This document shows positions 1 through 6,164 of a stretch of DNA of 10,706 nucleotides, in pieces. This DNA comes from Euperipatoides rowelli (taxonomy: Eukaryota; Onychophora; Udeonychophora; Euonychophora; Peripatopsidae), in the NCBI GenBank assembly GCA_003024985.2, contig PXIH01S0000413.1, one strand, 5' to 3'. The translations under genes and the position numbers were made by a program. The notes under the pieces were generated by a model. That model saw nothing but the letters and a program-made list of their open reading frames with translations. It ran no database searches and had not been told where the DNA came from. The first letter of the stretch is position 1; every line of letters starts with the position of its first letter.

Positions 1-343
1 TTTTTCTTTTTCTTTTGGAGTGGTAGGATTCAAAAGTTCGTAAATGTACGGGAGTGGAAAGGGTTAATAAGTTTAAAGAAAACATTTTAAATTTCATAAT
101 TTTTTTTTTACTTTTTAAATATCTCTAGGTTAAAAGTGGTTTATGAATGCTTTTTTTTTTATAATTGATTTACTTTTAGTTTTATCAAAAAATATTAGTT
201 TAATTCATCAAATTGGAATATTTTATCTTAAACATATAAACATTTGCAAGTTTGTACTATGTTTGCAAAAAATAAATACTTAAATGATGTCAAATTGACG
301 TAGCCAAAGCTAAAATCTCATAAGCATTTGCATCTCGTTAAAC
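1..343. other. AT-rich non-coding DNA, nothing identified
   Basis: No open frame, splice-bounded segment or repeat unit that I can support is visible here. The stretch is AT-rich with short A and T runs and looks like ordinary intergenic or intronic DNA. Confidence 0.6.
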
Positions 344-381
344 ATGGGACAGTTTGATTCTACACAGACCAATCGGATTGT
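344..381 (+). repeat. Left copy of a diverged 38-bp inverted repeat
   Basis: The reverse complement of this segment matches 1503-1540 at 34 of 38 positions without gaps (counted by hand). The shared core reads ATTGGTCTGTG on the other strand. Similarity fades outside the 38 bp, although an AGTTCA word recurs just beyond both copies after a short length difference. This could be the end of a degraded 1.2-kb DNA element, or two opposite copies of an unrecognised dispersed repeat. No target-site duplication is evident. Confidence 0.6.
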
Positions 382-743
382 ATCATTGTAGACCAGTTCA
401 TTAATAGCGATATCAAAGCATAAGTGTGATTGCCATTGCATAATAACTGAATATTTCTTTTTTTTTTTAAGAATTCAAATAGACTTTCAATCTAATTTTA
501 TTTTACCTTCGGCTACTTACAGTAGTAAGTTGATTTTCAATAATCACATTTTTGTAAATAAAGCCCACATACTTTTCGCCCACCTATGGCTTTAGCCTAT
601 ATGACATTTATTTATCTACAGTACTGTATTGTTGGCATAGTTGAATTAAATATTTAAATAATAAAAATGAAAAAAAAATAATCTAGTGCTTTACAAAATA
701 AGTTTGTAACATGGCCAAATCAATATTAAAATGTTTCATTATT

Positions 744-849
744 ATAGCGTTTATTAATAAAATAAAGATGGCACTACAAATCACGAAAATTGAAGCCTCG
801 GCCCCAAAAGCGATATAGGTTACAGTACATTATAATGTATAAACGCTAT
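744..849. repeat. Small foldback of 106 bp with 11-bp perfect arms
   Basis: ATAGCGTTTAT at 744-754 is the exact reverse complement of 839-849. The right arm overlaps the end of a 14-bp perfect palindrome, TACATTATAATGTA, at 826-839. The interior, with a GC-richer patch near 796-805, shows no tRNA boxes and no open frame. The size suits a tiny MITE-like element, but the flanks show no clear duplication, so chance in AT-rich DNA cannot be excluded. Confidence 0.35.
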
Positions 850-1010
850 TGATTAAATGTTGTTAGTCAAATATCCAAAAGGACAAATCATGTCCTGAAA
901 ATTTAAAATAAATTGCTTGATTCTAAATAAAACGAACAGCTCCGTAAATAATTCAAGTAAATAATCTCCAACAATTGATATCACATAAGATAACGTGCAT
1001 CCCACCGTAG

Positions 1011-1043
1011 TATAAAAGATTCAATCATTCAAGATCTCAGACT
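1011..1043 (+). promoter_or_regulatory. TATA box plus initiator-like site (candidate core promoter)
   Basis: TATAAAAG at 1011-1018 fits the metazoan TATA consensus. TCAGACT at 1037-1043 resembles an initiator, and its A at 1039 lies 28 nt downstream of the first T of the TATA box, the normal spacing for RNA polymerase II. An ATG in good context (GACATGG) follows at 1084. Against it: the frame is only 19 codons, the flanks are plain AT-rich DNA, and TATAAAAG also occurs at 1627-1634 without an initiator. It may be fortuitous. Confidence 0.2.
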
Positions 1044-1083
1044 TATCATTTCAATCCATCCCAAAATTAACCAATCAGAGGAC

Positions 1084-1143
1084 ATGGCTTCATTACGTCA
1101 TAGATATAGAAAAATAGTCAGCAAAAATGTTATTTATTATTAA
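1084..1143 (+). CDS. Short ORF (19 aa) after the TATA-like site, doubtful
   Basis: The frame starts at an ATG with G at -3 and G at +4 and runs to TAA, encoding a basic peptide beginning MASLRHRYRK. Its only support is the start context and its place about 45 nt after the candidate initiator. It could be the opening of a first exon spliced before the stop, but no strong donor is visible (only GTCAGC and GTTATT). I recognise no family. The coding start contains the bZIP-type word TTACGTCA, so the segment might be regulatory instead. Confidence 0.1.
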   Translation: MASLRHRYRKIVSKNVIYY

Positions 1144-1502
1144 ATAAATTATTACTTAACAGTTTTGAAGAAAAAAGAGAAAAAAAATTTCATCAATATT
1201 AAACCTACAAAATTTTGAGAGAATTATTGGGAATGAAGTTGAAGTTATTTTAAGAAGAAAAAAAAAAACTTGCTACCTTGTGTAGGCTACTGTACATTTC
1301 GGTAGGCTTTTGAACAAATTGTTAACTATTATTTCTAAAGTTTTATTAAGATTTCTTAAACATTCTTAGAGATTATATTTTTTAATGCAAATAAAACCAG
1401 TTTGTTTTATTTTATCCTACATGTGTTTGTTTTGGGTTGCTTTTATAAAAACCACCGAATGCAAATTAAAAAAAAAATCAGGCTAATCTAAACCACTGAA
1501 CT

Positions 1503-1540
1503 ACAATCCAATTGGTCTGTGAAGGATCAAACTGTCACAT
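1503..1540 (-). repeat. Right copy of the diverged 38-bp inverted repeat
   Basis: This is the partner of 344-381 in opposite orientation, with four mismatches in 38 positions. The TATA-like site and the 744-849 foldback lie between the two copies. No transposase-like frame is present between them, so any parent element would be non-autonomous or decayed. Confidence 0.6.
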
Positions 1541-1810
1541 TACTGGAATCCACGTAAGATTTTTCTTGCACAAATATAGACGTTACGTCACATGTACAGT
1601 AAGTATGGTCTTTTGATAAATATTGGTATAAAAGTCGAATTTTGATGCATTTTTGGACCGAATATAACAAATTGATTAATTAAACAAGCATTTTTTAACA
1701 AAAATACACATAAATCAATGAAGTTGAAATAGGAATTTATATACCACTGTAATACCAAGTAACATAATTTGTTTTACACTGAAAGATATTAAATTAGCAT
1801 TATTTTAAAG

Positions 1811-1873
1811 TTTATGGATCTGTCCCCATCTGCTCATAACAAGTGGGGGTTTTGTATTTGGGATTGGGGGATG
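1811..1873 (+). CDS. Weak candidate exon ending at a consensus GTAAGT donor
   Basis: A GC-richer patch in AT-rich surroundings stays open from 1793 to a TAA at 1898-1900 and includes ATG at 1814 (MDLSPSAHNKWGF onward). At 1874 the sequence is ATG|GTAAGT, a full donor hexamer. Splicing there would leave phase 0, which is what the micro-exon at 3881 needs. Against it: the ATG context is poor (T at -3), there is no pyrimidine-rich acceptor upstream, and the tryptophan-rich translation mostly reflects TGGGG runs. The product is unknown. Confidence 0.13.
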
Positions 1874-1900
1874 GTAAGTCAACATTTCATTAGAGAATAA

Positions 1901-2580
1901 CTCAGTTTCAGAACATATTTACTACCCTATCATTCAAGTTAAAGTATGGTCCCACTTCTTGGATCTCGAATTTACTAAATAACTTATCTTAATCATTCAT
2001 TAAGATATTAAAAATGACGGTCCTACATCAGGACCTCAAAGTGCAACCTAAAACTAACTGTAGCTCTTAACATGTCACAAGTTTACTATATCTAGATATT
2101 ATTTCATTAGAATATTATCAAGTATTGTAGTGTTAGGTTCCCCTAGGGTTTGTTTTAATAATGTTTATTCAGTTTTAAGCATGTTATTAGTAATTTTTTC
2201 AATTTGGTCTTGATTAGATAGCCTACAGTATATGTATTCATTGATTATTATCTTATTTGTGTGTCTGTAAAATTTTTTGATAATTAATAATGCCCCTAAT
2301 TAACTCAAACTTTGTTGATGTAATTTATCCAATTTTTTCTAAATTTTTGCAGTTATTATATTCTTTTGCCATACAATAAATGTTATTACTGTATTTTATT
2401 TCACATATTCATGATTATATATTGTGATACAGTTTTTGACATTGAATAAAATTTTTAGAGCTCAAGTAATTTCTCCAAGTATCCTAAAAAAAATTTTTGT
2501 ACATAATTTCATAAGAACTTTAGAATTATTATACAAAAATATATTGTACATTAGTGAAGAATTAAAAAAAACATCTGAAT
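1901..2580. other. AT-rich non-coding DNA, nothing identified
   Basis: The stretch is T- and A-rich with many stops in all frames. I see no repeat family, RNA gene or splice-bounded open segment. Two TACAGTA/TACTGTA words (2224 and 2387) are the only noted motifs. Confidence 0.6.
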
Positions 2581-2602
2581 TAAAATAATAATAATTATTT
2601 TA
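2581..2602. repeat. Perfect hairpin, 9-bp arms, AATA loop
   Basis: TAAAATAAT at 2581-2589 pairs exactly with ATTATTTTA at 2594-2602 around the loop AATA. All pairs are A/T, so stability is low. The hairpin at 4683-4706 has the same loop and the same inner three base pairs. Confidence 0.5.
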
Positions 2603-3044
2603 GCTTATAGTCAAATGATTTTATCTATGATTCATGTTGTGCTCATTATTTGTATGTCATTAGTTTCCCCAAGTGTTAATTTGTAATTTTTGTATTTAAA
2701 ATAAAAATCATTGGCAAGGAGACATATTATTAGAATTAGAAATGATAATGATAGGCTACAACAAAGATTTCAATCTTAAAATTGATAGATTTCCTTCGTT
2801 GTCTGATTCAGAAATGAGCAGTAGGTAATTTTTCATGGCTTAAAAAAGGAGGGAGAAATTTTTTTTTTTTACTAAATGTAAGGTTATTTGTTAAACCCTT
2901 GATGTTATTCCTACATACACTATATAGCCTGTCATACCCTTCAAAGTGTGATATATGTGGTGGAAGGTGATCAAACAGCAGAAATGAAATTTCACTTGCA
3001 TCATACTTAGAAAATCTCAGGGCTTTATGAGAGTTTTTACTATT
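2603..3044. other. Non-coding DNA with a T12 tract and an unsupported minus-strand open frame
   Basis: T12 lies at 2859-2870. On the minus strand a frame is open from 3083 down to 2808 (about 91 codons). It has no ATG near its start and runs through two homopolymer tracts. Its middle part (containing YDASEIS and HFEGYDRLYS) looks protein-like, but I recognise no family, and no good splice sites bound it. I treat the stretch as probably non-coding. Confidence 0.45.
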
Positions 3045-3064
3045 AAAAAAAAAGCTTTTTTTTT
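3045..3064. repeat. A9-GC-T9 perfect palindrome
   Basis: Nine A are followed by GC and nine T (the T run continues to 3066), giving a 20-bp self-complementary sequence around AAGCTT. Such palindromes arise by homopolymer slippage and can extrude as hairpins. A second perfect hairpin follows at 3083-3100. Confidence 0.6.
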
Positions 3065-3082
3065 TTCTCCTGCGGGAAACCA

Positions 3083-3100
3083 ATTCAGCGCTAGCTGAAT
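3083..3100. repeat. Perfect hairpin, 7-bp arms, GCTA loop
   Basis: ATTCAGC at 3083-3089 pairs exactly with GCTGAAT at 3094-3100 around GCTA. It is unusually GC-containing for this region. It lies 18 bp after the A9-GC-T9 palindrome, so two strand-symmetric structures sit within 56 bp. It may be an end of an old element; no partner end was found. Confidence 0.5.
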
Positions 3101-3467
3101 GAAAATAGTTGCTTCAAGTCAATCCATTAGCAAATTTGTCAATATGGAAATCATCGTGTTGTTGACTTAATTTTTTTTTCATGAGTAGCATTCAAGCAAA
3201 AGTGAAATTTCCCTTCGTTGAACCATAAAAGACAATGTTAGGAAATGCATTATTTTTAACGAATTATGAACATATTGTCTCGATTTCATGCCACTTTTAT
3301 TATAGACTATTCCATTTTCAAATGAGGGGAGAAGCATCAGATCAGTCTATATTAAAGCATGGATACTTCTGGTTTTTGCCTAAGTCGTAAATAACATCTC
3401 TTTTACACTGGTATATATTCTTTCTTAATACTTTATATGTATGGGGTCAAAGGTTGTAAATAAATTT

Positions 3468-3495
3468 GATATAATGAAATTGTAGATATAATGAA
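3468..3495 (+). repeat. Two GATATAATGAA repeats at 17-bp spacing
   Basis: GATATAATGAA occurs at 3468-3478 and again at 3485-3495. It resembles the GATATAACGAA words repeated near the ends of pogo/Tigger-type DNA transposons in many invertebrates; that comparison is from memory. With ACG decayed to ATG this may be a remnant of such an end. No terminal CAG and no opposite end were found. Confidence 0.35.
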
Positions 3496-3502
3496 CTAAA
3501 AC

Positions 3503-3530
3503 TTATTTATTTATTTATTTATTTATTTAT
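3503..3530 (+). repeat. (TTAT)7 tetranucleotide microsatellite
   Basis: Seven uninterrupted copies of a 4-bp TTAT unit, read directly from the sequence. Repeats of this kind are usually length-polymorphic. It starts 7 bp after the GATATAATGAA doublet. Confidence 0.95.
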
Positions 3531-3880
3531 CATGAGTTGTGATAAGCTTCCGCTTTTCAACCCTACAATTATATAGTACATAATTAAAGGTAACAGGCTT
3601 AAANGAAGTTAAAAATACATGAGAAACCACATCAACAAATACAATTCAAACATAACACAAAGATCCATTGTAGATCAGTTACATAATAGCCGTATATACA
3701 AAAACAAAATTCTATTATCTATAGATTAGAAAATTTACAAATTGATATTTTAATATTTGGTTCCAATAAATGTACCTATATTTATTTTTGATTTGGCCAT
3801 TTCTCTATATAAATTCTTTTTCTTAGGTTTTGGATTAATTTAGTTTATTTAATATTTCATTCTTTGTGTATTTCTTCTAG

Positions 3881-3924
3881 CCAAATTCTAACGAACTAAA
3901 TCTGTCCGGAGATCCCGATGACAG
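3881..3924 (+). CDS. Candidate 44-nt internal coding micro-exon, product unknown
   Basis: The segment is bounded by a pyrimidine-rich acceptor ending TTTCTTCTAG and by the donor CAG|GTAAAT. Two of the three frames contain stops. The remaining frame starts at phase 0, encodes PNSNELNLSGDPDD and leaves a split codon AG. Base composition is clearly richer in G and C than the flanking introns. The residues (Ser, Asn, Asp, Pro) suggest a disordered linker. The split AG joins the G at 5925 to give Arg, keeping the frame open in the next candidate exon. No domain is recognisable in 14 residues. Exon status rests on splice signals, frame and composition only; a chance match in 10 kb of AT-rich DNA remains possible. 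Confidence 0.45.
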
Positions 3925-4016
3925 GTAAATTTTATACTTTGTCTCATTGATTCATTGAAATAATTTTGTTACCTTCTTTGATAGTTTTATATATGTAGTT
4001 ATAATTTATAAAACTC

Positions 4017-4038
4017 ATATTTTTTTTAAAAAAAATAT
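4017..4038. repeat. 22-bp perfect A/T palindrome
   Basis: T8 followed by A8, flanked symmetrically by ATA and TAT, makes a 22-bp exact palindrome. It lies about 90 bp downstream of the candidate micro-exon. It probably arose from neighbouring homopolymers. Confidence 0.6.
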
Positions 4039-4543
4039 TTTATATAAATCAATATATAAATTAATTTAATAATGCACTTCATTAGCGCATTGCCTAACAT
4101 GGCTCTCTGATGGTGATAAAAAGGCAGCACAATCTGATCAAGCCTATTACCGATATTGGGGGGAAAAAATAAAAGAAGCAATATTTAAAATTGTCAAAGG
4201 AGATTATTGGCTTTTATTTTGTTTTTACTTCCATTTTCCTTTTAATTGTAGCTTCATCTTTAACTTTTGATTCTATTTGCATCTGTGCTAATAGTCACCC
4301 TGTATTGTGTTATTTTTCATGTTTCCTCCAGAATTACTTTGTGGGAATAATTAGAAATTTGCATATCTATAATAAAGATAAAGCATCTCAAGTGTCACTG
4401 AAAGACTTCACTCAATGGGGCATTTTGTACAATTCTTCTTGTAACAACGCTATTATAGTGAAAATTTCATACTCATAAATCTTGTGTGAGTAGTACCATC
4501 TTTTGCTTCTCTTTACATGCTTTCATAAGCTCCAAAATAGAAG
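4039..4543. other. Probable intron or intergenic DNA with a chance-length open frame
   Basis: A plus-strand frame is open to the TAA at 4476-4478 but starts without ATG. Inside it, a pyrimidine-rich tract ends in TTTTAATTGTAG at about 4251, followed by 75 open codons. The phase after that AG does not fit the candidate exon at 3881. An open run of this length is roughly what chance predicts for the composition. I recognise no family in the translation, so it is left as non-coding. Confidence 0.45.
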
Positions 4544-4571
4544 AAAATTGCTCTTAGAATGAGCAAATTTT
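4544..4571. repeat. Hairpin, 10 bp with one bulged base
   Basis: AAAATTGCTC (4544-4553) pairs with GAGC (4561-4564) and AATTTT (4566-4571), with A4565 bulged and a 7-nt loop. The word CTTAGAATGA spans the loop edge (4553-4562) and recurs at 4590-4599. This is the first of three hairpins within 190 bp. Confidence 0.5.
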
Positions 4572-4682
4572 GCTGTTCTTTTAGTCAAACTTAGAATGAT
4601 GTCCAAGTAAGAGTGAAACATATAAGATCTTCTGCTAGCATTCACTAAATGCACATTATGAAAGTGCAAAAATGCATGTGTC

Positions 4683-4706
4683 ATTTATCAATAATAATTG
4701 ATAAAT
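4683..4706. repeat. Perfect hairpin, 10-bp arms, AATA loop
   Basis: ATTTATCAAT at 4683-4692 pairs exactly with ATTGATAAAT at 4697-4706. A second perfect hairpin begins 5 bp later. On the minus strand this pair lies just downstream of the candidate terminal exon. Confidence 0.7.
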
Positions 4707-4710
4707 TCCA

Positions 4711-4733
4711 GAATAAATCATTAAGATTTATTC
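4711..4733. repeat. Perfect hairpin carrying AATAAA on both strands
   Basis: GAATAAATC at 4711-4719 pairs exactly with GATTTATTC at 4725-4733 around ATTAA. Because of the symmetry each strand has a canonical poly(A) signal: plus 4712-4717 and minus 4727-4732. The minus-strand signal follows the candidate stop codon at 4747-4749 by 14 nt. A symmetric signal like this could serve convergent transcripts, but no expression evidence exists here. Confidence 0.6.
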
Positions 4734-4746
4734 CTAATTTTGTAGC

Positions 4747-4910
4747 CTACTTGATTTGACCATTCATCTTTACAGTTTGTTGTTTATTTGTATTTATATT
4801 TTCTTTGAACTTTATATCTTGATATGCTTTCTCTACTATCTGTGCTCTTGCCTTGAATCTTTTCCTATGGGCCAGCCACCCATGGTATAGCCTCCCCTGT
4901 CCCTTGATTC
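4747..4910 (-). CDS. Candidate 3'-terminal coding exon on the minus strand, product unknown
   Basis: On the minus strand, a pyrimidine tract of about 20 nt rich in TTTTTCTTC ends in ATCATAG just before 4910. From there one frame stays open for 53 codons to TAG at 4747-4749, using two bases of a split first codon. The translation is very basic: a motif GQGRLYHGWLAHRKRFKAR, then QIVEKAYQDIKF, then a Lys/Asn/Gln-rich tail ending NGQIK. It is GC-richer than its flanks up to the tail. AATAAA follows the stop by 14 nt inside a perfect hairpin. No ATG opens the frame, so it would need an upstream exon, which I could not find. I recognise no family. It could be a nested gene, a pseudogene or transposon fragment, or chance. 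Confidence 0.28.
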
Positions 4911-5041
4911 CTATGATAAAAAGAAGAAAAAGACTTTTAATTATGAACAATATTGAAATTAAAATAAATTGAACTCTAAATTTTGCTTATCAACGAATGG
5001 AGATCTCAACAGGAAAAGGAACACCAGCATATAGGATAAAG

Positions 5042-5061
5042 AGCACTGTTAAAGCACTGTT
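5042..5061 (+). repeat. Tandem AGCACTGTT doublet
   Basis: AGCACTGTT occurs at 5042-5050 and 5053-5061, separated by AA. The second copy is the core of the 12-bp word inverted at 5540-5551. Confidence 0.6.
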
Positions 5062-5092
5062 TGTTCAATTATGGAGGGAAATTTTCAGATTA

Positions 5093-5106
5093 GTTACCAT
5101 GGTTAC
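5093..5106 (+). promoter_or_regulatory. RFX X-box-like motif
   Basis: GTTACCATGGTTAC agrees with the X-box pattern GTNRCC, spacer, RGYAAC except for one base (TTAC instead of YAAC). RFX factors bind X-boxes in ciliary and other gene promoters. There is no promoter or gene start nearby to support function. Confidence 0.15.
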
Positions 5107-5290
5107 CCAGCTGAAGTTATAATTTCATCTGCTTTCTTATTACAAATAATAGTACCAAAGAATTCCGCATAGTGGCGCTCCCTCCCTACTTCATCTGCAT
5201 AACATAGCAGCTGATCTTAAATAGTAACCTATAGGAGGATATTCAATATAAACATCGCTACTAAGGCAACAATATAGTATATAAATTGAT

Positions 5291-5413
5291 GCAGAGCAGA
5301 AAACAGGGGAAATTAGCCAGATTTTCAAGGTGAAGAGAAAGACAGCTGGTCAAAACTTAGAATCGAACACTGACCAGGGGAAGAGGATCACCCATCAATA
5401 CAAAGATGCTTGA
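5291..5413 (+). CDS. Short open frame followed by AATAAA, doubtful terminal exon
   Basis: The frame stays open from about 5285 to TGA at 5411-5413. It encodes a polar, lysine-rich segment including GEISQIFKVKRKTAGQ and ending HQYKDA. AATAAA follows at 5425-5430. The coding look may only reflect purine bias. The possible acceptor (GATGCAG at 5294) has no pyrimidine tract, and there is no ATG in frame. The segment also contains a 7-bp inverted repeat (CTGGTCA at 5346-5352, TGACCAG at 5371-5377) and, on the minus strand, a GTTCGATTC word similar to a tRNA B box. No convincing A box is seen. I recognise no family. Confidence 0.13.
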   Translation, partial: AEQKTGEISQIFKVKRKTAGQNLESNTDQGKRITHQYKDA

Positions 5414-5592
5414 TTCAAAATTCCAATAAATTCCAGTCTGCCTCTACAGTTTCTTAGAACCAACATTATATTTCCACAATTTATCTACCAAATAGCCGTT
5501 TTATCGTCATTCCAGCCCGTCAATGGTTGTTATCATAGTAAACAGTGCTTTCTTACATTTTCTACTTCTTGGTTAGCTAATGTCCTCATCTT

Positions 5593-5602
5593 TTGCCGGC
5601 AA
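5593..5602. repeat. TTGCCGGCAA palindrome
   Basis: A 10-bp perfect palindrome of GC-rich core, uncommon in this AT-rich window. It could be a dimeric transcription-factor site, but nothing nearby supports that. Confidence 0.3.
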
Positions 5603-5924
5603 GCCATCCAGTATCCCGAAGCCGTAAGATATTAACTGTATAGACTTTATTCATAGACTTTAGATTTAATTTGATAAATTTCACCTCCCCTCCCCTTGGC
5701 TATACCTCTTTCTCTCCTCTTTGCAGCGCGTTTCTGGCTTAAGTTTTACAATCAGTGCACTTTTGTGGGAAATTTTGTTATTTTAAATTTATGGGGAAAG
5801 GAGATATTGTTGTTAATTGCGATTTTAGCAAATAAATATGTTTGCTTGCTAAACCTCTGTGTTTGTGTGTGTGTAGGATTTAAGATAGGGTATTCGAAAT
5901 GCTCTATTTAATTTTTATTTACAG

Positions 5925-6024
5925 GTCAGATGTCTCACCTAGCAAGCGCGAGATGGGGGTGGTACCTGCTCTTTTCTATCAGGGCAGGGATAATAAAGGG
6001 TTACTTCCCCTTTCTCCTCCTTAA
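5925..6024 (+). CDS. Candidate second coding exon, possibly terminal, product unknown
   Basis: The acceptor TTTTATTTACAG lies just before 5925. Joined to the AG left by the 3881-3924 exon, the frame reads Arg then SDVSPSKREMG and continues (VVPALFYQGRDNKGLLPL) to TAA at 6022-6024. The first 11 residues look like a charged, phosphorylatable linker, and the DNA there is GC-richer. The exon may instead end internally: GGG|GTGGTA or GTG|GTACCT near 5955-5961 are possible but weak donors. If terminal, AATAAA at 6260-6265 would lie about 235 nt after the stop, with the G-rich motif at 6132-6164 in the 3' untranslated region. I recognise no family. Confidence 0.33.
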
Positions 6025-6131
6025 TCCTATATCAGCCGGTTTGGACTGTCGTTTCNTTAGGCTAGTTTAGGGAATGCAATATTAGTTTTCTAAAATACAT
6101 AGTTTTCCTCGTGATAGAATAGAGCAAATTC

Positions 6132-6164
6132 GGGGGGAGGAAAGGGCAAATTAGGGGGGAAGGG
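6132..6164 (+). other. Canonical G-quadruplex motif
   Basis: Four G runs of 6, 3, 6 and 3 (6132-6137, 6144-6146, 6154-6159, 6162-6164) are separated by loops of 6, 7 and 2 nt, meeting the usual G3+N1-7 rule. The plus strand could fold into a quadruplex. If the preceding candidate exon is terminal, the motif would lie in its 3' untranslated region. Confidence 0.6.

Larger units (their letters stand above)
5051..5551. repeat. Possible 0.5-kb element with inverted ends
   Basis: AAAGCACTGTTT at 5051-5062 is the exact reverse complement of 5540-5551. Further in, the left side (ACCATGGTTACCCAGCTGAAG, part of 5097-5120) and the inverted right side (ACCATTGACGGGCTGGAATG) show gapped similarity, suggesting longer decayed inverted ends. 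The interior is GC-richer than its surroundings and contains the short open frame at 5291-5413. No target-site duplication or known terminus is evident. It may be a degraded non-autonomous DNA element or coincidence. Confidence 0.3.

Noticed and set aside
2808-3083. Minus-strand open frame of about 91 codons
   Set aside because: It has no ATG near the start, crosses two homopolymer tracts that supply its Lys/Phe runs, and has no convincing splice borders. Length is near chance expectation for the composition, and I recognise no family.
3300-3392. Acceptor-like TTTTATTATAG at about 3306 followed by 27 open codons
   Set aside because: The frame is also open upstream of the supposed acceptor, so it gives no exon-like boundary, and there is no donor or poly(A) signal close after the stop.
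4191-4478. Plus-strand open frame of about 95 codons with a hydrophobic start
   Set aside because: It starts at TTG rather than ATG. The hydrophobic beginning reflects T-rich DNA, and the phase after the internal acceptor-like site does not match the upstream exon candidate.
5340-5400. tRNA-derived SINE on the minus strand (GTTCGATTC B-box-like word)
   Set aside because: No A box at the right distance, no flanking duplication and no poly(A) or simple-repeat tail was found.
5696-5911. Plus-strand open frame of about 71 codons, with an acceptor-like CTCCTCTTTGCAG near 5727
   Set aside because: It starts at TTG, is hydrophobic only because of T-richness and ends in a GT-rich tract. No good donor follows the acceptor-like site before the stop.
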